A DNA stretch of 64,000 nt from Rhabditoides inermis. Taxonomy: Eukaryota > Nematoda > Chromadorea > Rhabditida > Rhabditidae. The notes under the pieces were generated by a model that had not been told where the DNA came from, made no database searches, and worked only from the letters and a program-made list of their open reading frames with translations. The translations under genes and the position numbers were made by a program. This document shows positions 54,775 to 64,000 of this stretch, piece after piece. Numbering within the stretch: the stretch's first letter is position 1; every line of letters starts with the position of its first letter. The stretch spans positions 124,001 to 188,000 of the forward strand of contig CAWZYM010000280.1 of NCBI GenBank assembly GCA_963966185.1, in the 5' to 3' direction.

Positions 54775-55990
54775 AAGAGGCACTGAGTTTCCAGGATGGA
54801 ATGAGCTGCAGAGTTGCAAAAAAGAAGGCTGATCGGGCGGTTGCAGTGTTTGTCAATAATTCGAAAGCTTTCGATACGACCCCTCCTTTATATTTGGTAA
54901 TTGTTCTGATGAGACATGAGTGCAATCTTGCCGATTCGTTCCTCATGTTGATAAGAGATTTGAGAAATCTGTGATGTACATGTCTAACAAGAGGATGCGA
55001 TTGCAAGTGAATGAAAACCTGGGTCCTGGGTGAAAAAGGATAGTTATGAGTGGAGTGCCTTAGTGAGTGAGTGTCCTCGGACCTCTTATATTCAGTTGTT
55101 ATGTCGTGTGGAGTCGATACAGTTGAATGAAAGGCGCGCGCATTGTTCGATACAATATATTACCGATGGGGACAAGAATAGTTCACAAGATGTGTTTGGA
55201 AACTGAGTGAGCTTTTCTCAGAGATGGGATTGCAGCTGAAAGCGAAAGGTGATTAGTATGGAAGTGTATGAAAATGAACCAGACTTTAAGCTGAATCTGC
55301 ACATTGGTGAAGTGTACTAGCAAGTACGTATCGAGTGTACTATCAAGTACGTATCTCGGAGTGGAACTTGATCCTCTGATGAACTTCAGTGGTCACGTTG
55401 CTGAGAGTGACGAAGAAACGCCGAGCTATTGATGAGGTCTCCTGGAAAGAAGTGGGCTTTTCGGAGAGTCTTCGAGTGAGTGTACAAGGCGTATATTGAG
55501 CCAGGACTGCTATATGCTGCAGAGAAATGATTTCCTGCAAACGAGACAGACATGCAACTCGAAAGAGTGAATGTGCACGCAGCGAGGCTGGTGCAGAACG
55601 ATTTCACGTCGTCAGATCGAGTGCTAGTGCTAGAGAAGGCCAAGTCGAGTACGGTATAGAAGACCGTGAGTGAGCGAACGAGAGTACTCATGTGGAATTA
55701 TGTGCACTTGGGTTGAGACCCTCTAGATACATAGATTGTTGGTAGTTGTTACTTGTATAGAACAGTGAACTTAGAAATACTGGAGGACAGTCAGACTAGA
55801 GTGATGGAGCCTGTGGTGGCAAGACTGCACGACTACCGGGTGAACGAGTTGAGGTGGTTATTAAATGTTCTGCCTGAGAAAACTTTTCAGGCGGAAACCA
55901 AACGTTCTTTCTTCTTTCAAGCGTGCTGTCAAGATTCGGTGAAATGCGACTGTCAGAGACGGTGCTTTGTTCTAATAACTTATCGATTAG
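54775..55990 (+). pseudogene. CR1-like reverse transcriptase relic (copy 2, longer)
   Basis: Broken frames read AVAVFVNNSKAFDT (motif A region), then MSNKRMRLQVNENLGPG, a decayed GVP..VLGPLLYSV stretch, SEMGLQLKAKGD, YLGVELDPLMNFSGH and KAYIEPGLLYAAE. Stops and shifts are frequent. Copy 1 lacks the first roughly 540 bp but carries a MITE in the distal part. Confidence 0.65.
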
Positions 55991-56602
55991 CGTACTTCTA
56001 GAGCACGTTAGTTAAATTAATGTAGTTCTCACAGTCGTTATAAACAAGAAGCGGTCTTATTTTCGGCGGAGAAGAGTTGGTATGGCCTTGTTATAGCAAT
56101 GAACGCAACACTAACAATGAAAAAAGTTTATTTTGGTCGATTTTCGTTACATTCAGCGGGGTTGATTTGCGATAGCCTTTCTATCTGTCTTTGATTTCAC
56201 CCGTTTGCGAACATTCAATAGGCATGTCAACTCACAGTTACTCGAATAAAACTAACAATTACTGTGATTGAGATATGTTCTCAGATTCATTTGAAGTGAA
56301 CTCCGATTCATAATCGTCACTCCCGGTCTCTATCGATGTCTTAATGTTTTGATGTTGCGATGTTTGAAAAAAACTCATACGTTTGTATCTATGTTTTCTA
56401 TCGTGTTTGTATCTACGTTTTAGTCGTGACATATAAAAAAAGGGGCCAGACACCACGCATGATCATTGTTTCCGTGTTTTTGTTTGTAACAGTTGTTTTC
56501 AAGTTCTAAAACTTTTTTTTAGTTTGGTGAGGTAGCGTATTGGATTTCTCCAGGTTCACGTCTCAGTCACGTACTACTGTCTCAACTATCACTCGCCGAA
56601 AT

Positions 56603-58554
56603 ATGTCCAACAGTTCAACAAATTGGAGCTATGTCTACGCAGCGTCGGCCTCTCTTTTCGTGGTGAGAATGGAAATGTGATCAGAATCAGAATATTTATC
56701 TCGAATCAAGTAGCACATGGTAATGTAGTTTAAGGTAAGGTTACGGTAAAGTACAGTAGTACAACGCCTACTGCGAGTTCCAACAGTACGGAGTGGTCCC
56801 GTGAATGCGTACGTATTGTTGGTGATGCTTGTCATGATATAAATGTGGTATAGCCTTCTTAGTTTTCTTCTCTTTTTCATAACGCTTGTTTCTTTCAGTG
56901 CGGTTTGTTCGGAATGTTCTCTAACGCATTTTCCGTTTTGTTAATGTTCAAAAATCCGACACTACGAAACTCCTTTGGTATGGGTTTTTTCAAGCATACA
57001 ATCGCTATTTTACATTTAGGTGTTTTATGCACTTCGCACACTGCTGCTAATTTTGGCGCTTGTTTGTTGTTTGTGGCTTGGTGTTCTCCAATAGCACTAG
57101 CGTGAGTAAAAAAACGAAAACTTGAAAATGATGATATAACATACTTTAGGCAACGAGCCGACATTTCATCCTCAACTCTTGGAAGAATGCTAGGAATGAC
57201 CATAGTCGGTTTCTGGGATGTCTGTGTGTATTCACATCTTATTATTTCGTTGAATAGATTCTCGGGTACATACATGAGTTATTTTACTTGTTATTTCAGC
57301 GATTTCAGCCATTTGTTTCCCGATAGCAGCTCGTAATTTTCTCACGTTCCGATCGAGTTTCATCGCAGTTGCAGTCGTGTGGTTGTTAGCCTGTTGTCAC
57401 ATAACTCCGTACTTAGTCAATGGTATGTTCAGTGGTTTCAGCTTTCGTCTACTTGCTTTCAGGAAACAACTGCTACGTCAACTTCGATCCATTACAACTG
57501 CAGTGGGTCTTTGCTGATACACCATGCGGATACGTGATCACTGTGTAAGTACCTTTCTAAAAGCCCAGTTCGCCAAATCGATAGCGTCGAAGCTTGGTGA
57601 GCAAATGGTCGCTGGTTCGATTCCCCTCGTGGGCAATCGTTCTGCTGAGTTCCACTACTCCCCGGGGAGGCGCGTGAACCCACTCTCAGCCTTTATAAGC
57701 TCTGCTTTCGACGATGGCAGTCTTTAGAGATGTTCTACAACGCTCTTTCATCACGAACTAGTGACCCGACGTTCACGCTCATCTACCATTAACAGTCAGG
57801 ACTCGCGCCGCACTGTTCCAGCCAAGGAGCCCCAATTACCTATTGTAGGGTTGTGTTTGCTACCAAATATCCCTTCATGCTAAACTTCTGTGTAAGAGTC
57901 CAATTTATAAAACAAAACAAACATTTACCATAAACGGTGGAAGAAAGATACTGGACGTTTTGATCGATCGGAAACTTGATGCCGTTATGGGACGCCACTC
58001 ACAACCTACAATTTGCGTCTTATCTCACAATGAGCGTTTATTTCAGATACGCTGACTTCTACACCTCTCTGTTCGCCGTGATATGTATCATAGTGATTGA
58101 CGCATTCACGTTTGTGAAACTGAAAATGACATCGGTATCTTTTGAAAACCAAAATGCCGTCTACACTGGTATTTTAAGAACAACTTCGGCAGGTCGAAAT
58201 CGCACAGAAAACTGGAAATCCGATTCTTCATCCAGTCCTGTCTTCAAGGCTTTATATTTATCACAGAGATAGCTTCGCACAATTATTTCTGCACTTTGGG
58301 CGATTCAGATTGGTTTCTGTAAGCTAGAAATGTTCAAGAAATGTAATCGATCAAATGTTAAGGTTCCTCACCGTAACATTCACATGGGTGTTTTGTCATT
58401 TCATAGACGGGTTAGTTTCGTTTTGTATTGTGCATTTCGTTCACCATCTGTTTACAGGTTCTGTTTTGTGTGTTTCCATTATGGTCGCGCCGAGTTTCGA
58501 AAGTATACAACAAATGTTGTCACTGTTCAGTTAACAAGTGTTTTGAGAAACTGA
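56603..58554 (+). CDS. Srx-type 7TM chemoreceptor, gene B'
   Basis: Ten exons: 56,603-56,662, 56,899-56,977, 57,020-57,101, 57,150-57,265, 57,309-57,422, 57,463-57,544, 58,047-58,134, 58,179-58,318, 58,363-58,410 and 58,458-58,554. They give 301 aa. It is nearly identical to B, with substitutions such as KMTS for KMAS after TM5 and HFIDG for HFLDG in TM7. Its intron 3 donor is the consensus GTGAGT. The upstream block at about 56,330-56,465 and the acceptor at 56,553 (CTCCAG, against CTCTAG in B) are retained. It is probably functional. Family and role are as for gene B. Confidence 0.82.
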
Positions 58555-59812
58555 AACGCCTAATGTAACATTCGTTTCAGATAAATCTACGTTGGTTTGA
58601 TAGTCAAAAGATTTCCTTTTAGTGCTCACAATCGCTGCTGATTGAATTTGATCGATCATCTATACTTCGTACATAGAAACATCGATCATCTTTACTTCGT
58701 ACATAGAAAAAGCAAACAAAACTGTGAAACTTGAAGTAAGTCTATGTATATATCTATGTGTGTATAAATTGTACGATAACCTTCAGTGTTCTGTGAAACA
58801 TTAAAAAAACGAGTTGCCGGGTTATAGGTTATGATCTCACATCACAGTATACTTTCAATCAGGGCTTTCAGGGTGGATCTACAGTGTAAAAATAGAAATA
58901 TGTAAGCGCTACTCTCATATTTAGAACTTATGTAATGTTTTTGTCATTGTGCGCCTCTACTTCCACTTAGTGTCGATTCAACAAAAACAGCCAGCTCAGT
59001 GTTTTTTTCTCTCTTTTATCGCATTTCATTGTGCTGAATTAGTGACAGTTTCACGTATTTTACATTTTAAGATATATATGGTAGTCCCCCGTTCACGGTT
59101 CGCTTGTTCTTCTGCCGCAGTCAGCTGCGTTTGCGGTACACGCAAGATCATTCGACGGCGCGTTTTTAGCGGTCTGATTTTAGGGAAATGAGTTCCATTT
59201 GCAAGTCAAATGAATCAGAGTTCCCCTTTTTCTTAAGCTAATAACTCAAATAAATTTTTCAAATAAAGTTTTTTCATGAAATCACCACGGCAAGATCATG
59301 ACACCTTTTCAAATCGAGTGACCGTTTTTGTTTTAATTATCAAGTAGTTCGTTAGATTTCGATCACTATTTCAGTCATTCTATGAAGGGATGTAAGAATG
59401 TAAGAACTCTTCAAATATGTGAGAGTCGTTTCAGTTTTTTTGTTATATTTTTTGTCTGTAGAAAACAAGCAGCGAAGTTTTCTTTTCGCAGTGAAAAATA
59501 CCAAATCGGTAAGTATGGTCATACACTTTTTGATTTCTACATTATGCGTTCATTTTATGTTTTTTTGATACGTTGTTTTTTTTAATGTTCTGTCATGTGG
59601 CAGACGTACGAAATTCAGACAGGTCTCTTCCATTTGCAGACGTAACACGTTTGCTCTCAGGCATTTTGTGGCAGAAAGAGCAGATTTGTTCACTATTTCA
59701 ATTGATATATTACATATTCTGTTGTTACATCGGATAAAACAACCTGTTTTTTCACGCGAGTCTTTTTATAAGAAATGATTAGGTTATTTGTTTCTAATAA
59801 CAAGTCGACTGA
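58555..59812. other. Spacer after gene B'
   Basis: Colinear with 8153-9420, including the gene B 3' flank. It has a local duplication ATCGATCATCTWTACTTCG near 58,650-58,700 not present in copy 1. No gene is recognised. Confidence 0.5.
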
Positions 59813-59946
59813 TTTCGAAACCGCCATTATCAAATATAAAGATTTCGAAACCGCCATTATCAAATATCAAAATGTCATTATCAAATATACGAAGAAACTG
59901 CAAACCTTTATTTTAATGAGTATCTCATCTCCTGAAGATCTAAAAC

Positions 59947-60497
59947 TAGGGACCACAATGAGATTTTCAAATATTTGGATATGGTATAGCAATGAGTTCA
60001 TAAATGTGGTCCATTTAAAGCTGATTTCAAAAATATATAATGCTCGTAGGGTTCATCGTTCACATTGCGCTCTAATTCCGCACGGCGCCGCGCACCCGAG
60101 CGCGCGCTCACATAGGGAAAGTGCGACAGAGGGCGGCTAGATCAAAGCACTGATGAAGTCATCGATAGTTAAATAATGACCATATTCGTTTATAATAGTA
60201 TCACTAGGTTTTGTTTGACTGTAATCGATAAGTACTTGATGAAATACGTCTCTTATGTTTGCATTTTTCATTACTCACTTTGAGCGATGGCGGCTAGATC
60301 AAAGAAATATGACGTCATCGTATCACTTTTTACCGATTCTCACTACTTTACAGAGTACATGATCCCATAAAAAATATACCGTTAGAACCAGCGCGAAATG
60401 GCGAATCGTTCTATGCTAATTAGAGCACGTCATGTGTCCAGTGAGAAAATGTTACATGATTTCGCCGGGCTCTTTGCAACTCACGTTGTGGTTCCTA
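59947..60497. mobile_element. 551-bp MITE, absent from copy 1
   Basis: Termini TAGGGACCACAATGAG and CTCACGTTGTGGTTCCTA (about 16-bp inverted repeats). It is flanked by the 9-bp direct repeat ATCTAAAAC at 59,938-59,946 and 60,498-60,506. Copy 1 near 9555 has a single ATCTAAAAC, the intact empty site. A 9-bp duplication fits Mutator-like elements. The interior has GATGGCGGCTAGATCAAAG twice and no transposase. Confidence 0.88.
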
Positions 60498-60809
60498 ATC
60501 TAAAACATAAATGGAAGAAAAACTGTATATGACATAGTGAAAATCTTACTTAGATTCCTTAAAAAGAGATTGGCCTGTTTTTTGTTTGTTTTTTTTTTCA
60601 AAAATTTCAAAATCACATACAAACTAAACTTGGAACGAAGAAACAAAATTTCATCGTAGCTTGAGTAGCGCTAAATTTGTTTCCCGCTTGAAATAGGGTT
60701 TATCTACGGCACTCGATATGTCTTTTGCAACATTCTTCCTGGTATTGTAAATAACATGCGCGCCTGCTGATGTGACTGTTCCGATTCGCACCGCAGCTGC
60801 ATGTTTTGC

Positions 60810-61263
60810 TATTTGAATAGGCCCCTGTTCTGCTACGTGAAACTACGTAAAAATACAATCACCTTTCATCATAAACTATATGCTTAAAAATGAAGATAAG
60901 GTGTAGAAAACGCCTCGCGAAGTTGTGTATTTCGTAGTGAGAAACACCGAAATGTGCCGTAGAACATTCCGTACGCACGAAGCACACTATTTAATGGATT
61001 GTTACATACGTCATTGTATGTATTTGCACTTATGATTATCATTGATAGTCATAAAAGCATACAAATTTTTGGTTTTAGAAGTGTGCGTTGTGCATCTACG
61101 GTATATTTCGGTATTTCTCACTACGAATCACACAACTTCGCGAGGCGTTTTCTACATTTCATCTTCATTTTTAGCATATAGTGTATTGATGAAAAGTGAT
61201 TGTATTGTCACATTTTCCACGTGGTAGTCGTAGTTTACACACAAAATTTAGAGTGGTTTAATC
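60810..61263. repeat. Inverted-repeat element, intact in copy 2
   Basis: Left arm (about 60,830-60,965) and right arm (about 61,085-61,250) are inverted relatives sharing AAAACGCCTCGCGAAGTTGT and CATATAGTGTATTGATGAAA-type words. The loop contains TGATAGTCATAAAAGCATAC. Relatives lie at 9905-10,192 (left arm only), 49,020-49,220 and around 3095-3430. Confidence 0.65.
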
Positions 61264-61860
61264 CTTCAAAGTAACAGTGGCGCTAATTTTCTCCACCCAG
61301 GCTTGATAGTTGACTTGATGAAAGACAAAACAAACAAAAAATGGTCGGTTTAAGTCTGTAACCACCAAAAACCACAGTGATTGTGGTTTTCAATTGTTTG
61401 AACTGCGCGTTAGAACGCGACGCGTGTGTGACGCGGTGCGTGCACCGCCAAGAAACAACAGCTGTTTTCTATTTGTTTGTTTTTGTTACATAAGCTTTGT
61501 ATATTGTTTTTGTTAATGCCCAAACGTCTTTTTGATTACTTTTTAGAAAGTGTTTATAGCCTCGTAGCTGTTCTTGTCTACGCTAAGCACTCGTATATTA
61601 GATGTTGCAAACCCTGTTTGTTGCAATACCTCAAAGTAGTTGTTGTTGTTGTTTCAATGTGTGAGTATTTGTGTTATATGTTATCTCTTAGTTAACTTTA
61701 TGAGTGTGATTTCAGCTCTTTCTGTGTGCGCTGTGATGCGGGCTGCGTGGCGCGTTCAGTTCCGCATAACAGACAAATGAGTTCGAGTTCTTTCATTTTT
61801 TTTTGAAATGTTTGTTATGACCACACGATCTGCTTTAGAATTGGACGAATTTCGGGCAAG
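61264..61860. other. Segment present only in copy 2
   Basis: It starts with AACAGTGGCGCTAATTTTC, similar to one end of the AGGAACAGTGGCG MITEs, and includes GCGACGCGTGTGTGACGCGG. No gene is recognised. Copy 1 lost the corresponding DNA in the deletion at 10,190. Confidence 0.45.
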
Positions 61861-62971
61861 TGGGACCTAGGAGCTAAGTGCACGGTTCATAGAAGTTTTC
61901 AAGGGTGCTCTACAAGGTAGTATAAGAGGTGGTTTTGTCCCAATTTGCAAATTTTATCAGTTAAGGGACCATGACCTCAAATCAGTCAGTTTTTGTCCAA
62001 AAGATTTTTTGAAGAGCTTGTTTGATTTGACTTGATAATGTAGGATTAACTCAACTACTATGATTTTTTTTTCGTAAAGTCTGGTGTTGCCTTTTCTTCC
62101 ATCCAGAGCGATGAAAATGGCCCGAAATCAAAGTTTGCGTTTTTCCGCCTATTTCCGAGGCTTCAGTTGCGATACAACATAAATCACTACTATACTCGGA
62201 TTCTACATCTTCGAATTAGTTTCTGTGTTAGTGTATAGCCATATCCGGTGTTGCCTTTTTGCTCATCCAAGGCGATGAAAGTGGCCCTTTCCTGCCACTT
62301 TCAAATTCTGTTGTTCTGAAATAACAAAAACCACTCACATATTCGGAATCTGCACCTTTAATTAGTCTACTAACGTAATTGTTTTTTTTTTACAAATTTA
62401 GTGTTGCCTTCTGGCGTTATCATAAAATTTCGCGATTGATAGTGAGGCCATTTTCAACATCACGGATGAACACAAAGGCAACATCAGATTTGCCTAAAAA
62501 CAACTACACAGACTAAATAAAAGGTGCAAAGTCCGGATATGAAAGTTATTTTTGTTATTTCAGATTGGAAGAGTTGAAAAGTTACGGGAAAATGCAGATT
62601 TTCAATTTAGAGCCATTTTCATCGACCTGGATAAAAGACAAGGTAACACCAGATTTTTACGATAAAAATCATAGTAACTGAATCAAAAGCGTAGAATCGA
62701 ATGGTATTAGTCGCTGTTGTTGTATCGAAGTGAAAAGATTTCAAATTTTTTAAAAAAAAAGTTGCTGTATAAAAAATATTATTTTTTTTTGAGACAAATC
62801 GAACAACCCCTTTTCAAAAACTGTTTTGGACAGAAACTGACTGATTTGAGGTCATGGTCCCTTAACTGACCAAATTTGCATATTGGGACAAAGTCAACTA
62901 GACTTCCTTGTAGAGCACTCTTGAAAACCCCTATAACCGCGCACTTAGCTCCTAGGTCCCACATCGTCCGA
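61861..62971. mobile_element. Foldback element with nested inverted repeats (intact)
   Basis: It begins TGGGACCTAGGAGCTAAGTG and ends with the complement. The outer arms extend about 180 bp. The interior carries repeated GGTGTTGCCTTT modules in both directions. No ORF. It is the full-length counterpart of 10,190-11,410. Confidence 0.75.
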
Positions 62972-63274
62972 TTCTTACGCGGATCGTGTGATACATGTTG
63001 TTTGCTATGATTGTGTTCAGATAGTCGCGGCAATAGCTGGTCGCCCATGTCCGCCGTTACACCCAGCTCGATGTTGTCGCCCTCTCACCCAACCGTGTGC
63101 AGTGAGTGTTTTGTAATGCGTTTATTTTTTATACAGTTTTCGGAAGTTGGGTTCTTGTTAACAGCTAAGATATTTGAATTTTCGCGCGAACAGACCGTGG
63201 GAAAAAAGAGACGCAGGCGTGGTGCGCGCGTCCTCTCTCGCTCTTCCCTTGTCTCTCGCGATTCGAACTATTAA

Positions 63275-63672
63275 AGGAACAGTGGCGCATTATTCTCGAC
63301 TTTGGATCATAACTTGACCCATTGGAATGTAAAACAAACAAAAAATTACGATTCAAAGCTGTTACCGCGTTACCACACCAATTACCACAAACCGTCCCGT
63401 TACCACACGAAAATAGGCGTTCAAATGCGTATTTGGCGGGAAGCCTCACTGTAGCGGGGCTGCTATCTGCAAATCGATATTGTGATCTCTTACGCATGAA
63501 GGGCAGCGGTTTTTGTGCATGATGACCCAGTGAGCTGCGTGGCGCAGTGCGAAGGAGTTTGGCTATCACTCTCGCGGCCACGGGTTCGATTCCTGTTTGC
63601 AACTTTGCCTGAAACATACATGCACCTCGGTGTGTGGTGATTTCGTGCGAATTTGAAAATTTCATTACCACA
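63275..63672. mobile_element. TTAA MITE with tRNA-like core, right end deleted
   Basis: Left terminus AGGAACAGTGGCGC follows TTAA at 63,271-63,274. The tRNA-like sequence is at 63,531-63,604. The right terminus present in copy 1 at 12,147 is missing. Sequence jumps at TACCACACGCTTG to DNA that lies at about 12,175 in copy 1. Confidence 0.75.
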
Positions 63673-64000
63673 CGCTTGTTAGTCAAAAACTTTAGCACTA
63701 AATTTGCAGTTCGTGTTAGTAGTACGTCTCTGCTCCGCGGGTTGGACTTTGGGTACCCACGCAAAGTTTTGTCAGAACGAAAACATCATCCAATGAGTTC
63801 TGATCGTTGTCTAACCACCCTAATGTCTCTCGTGAAAACTCATTTGCGGGCCCACTGTTTTTGTTGTTATCATGTACATTTTTTTCTGCAATAAAGTTTC
63901 TTTGCCTAGACTGTGCTTATTTGTGAAACGTATGTGAGCATGGATTAGCACTTGTGCATGGGTATTTTGTGTTTGAGGAGGTGAATGTTTACATATCGTA
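63673..64000. other. Right-edge spacer
   Basis: Colinear with 12,180-12,512. No gene is recognised. The duplication continues beyond the window. Confidence 0.5.

Larger units (their letters stand above)
50380..64000 (+). repeat. Segmental duplication, copy 2 (genes A' and B')
   Basis: Direct repeat of 258-12,512. Copy-specific features are the 551-bp MITE at 59,947-60,497, a longer CR1-like relic, the intact palindrome and foldback elements at 60,810-62,971, and loss of the right end of the tRNA-bearing MITE near 63,673. The right boundary lies outside the window. Confidence 0.9.

Overview
The window is nuclear DNA from a nematode, probably rhabditid. It carries a cluster of spliced seven-transmembrane chemoreceptor genes of the Srx type, which is nematode-specific. 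It also carries a NeSL-type non-LTR retrotransposon (Ulp1-like protease, reverse transcriptase and restriction-like endonuclease), a family first described in nematodes. Most receptor introns are about 40-60 nt with GT..AG ends, as in rhabditids. I cannot name the species.

Layout. (1) About 258-12,512: two intact Srx genes, A (894-2814) and B (6206-8152), in repeat-rich spacer. (2) About 12,790-30,500: Srx pseudogene G, intact Srx genes C (16,206-19,029) and D (25,173-26,938), then CR1-like, Penelope-like, foldback and TRIM-like repeats. (3) 30,524-37,000: two NeSL copies, one partial and rearranged, one long and interrupted by a MITE and by a piece of an RTE-like element. (4) 37,456-46,230: Srx gene E, broken by a foldback insertion in exon 4, a Penelope-like endonuclease relic, a second TRIM-like element and truncated Srx pseudogene F. 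(5) 46,240-50,250: TTAA-flanked MITEs, an inverted-repeat element and RTE/CR1 relics. (6) About 50,380-64,000: a near-identical direct repeat of region 1 with genes A' (51,006-52,910) and B' (56,603-58,554). The duplication runs off the right edge.

The intact receptor genes share one ten-exon plan with exon lengths 60, 79, 82, 116, 114, 82, 88, 140 or 143, 48 and a variable last exon. They encode proteins of about 301-317 aa. They fall into an A/B subgroup and a C/D/E subgroup, each with its own conserved upstream DNA. All six full-length genes (A, B, C, D, A', B', plus E before its insertion) point the same way, which fits tandem birth-and-death of a chemoreceptor cluster.

The most informative observations compare the two 13-kb copies. 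One copy has a TTAA-flanked MITE where the other has an exact empty site. The other copy has a 9-bp-TSD MITE where the first has an empty site. Further deletions lie between short direct repeats. Several TTAA-type elements also contain tRNA-like A-box/B-box sequences, a possible MITE/SINE hybrid. All gene models were read by eye from splice signals and paralogue comparison. No alignment or database search was run.
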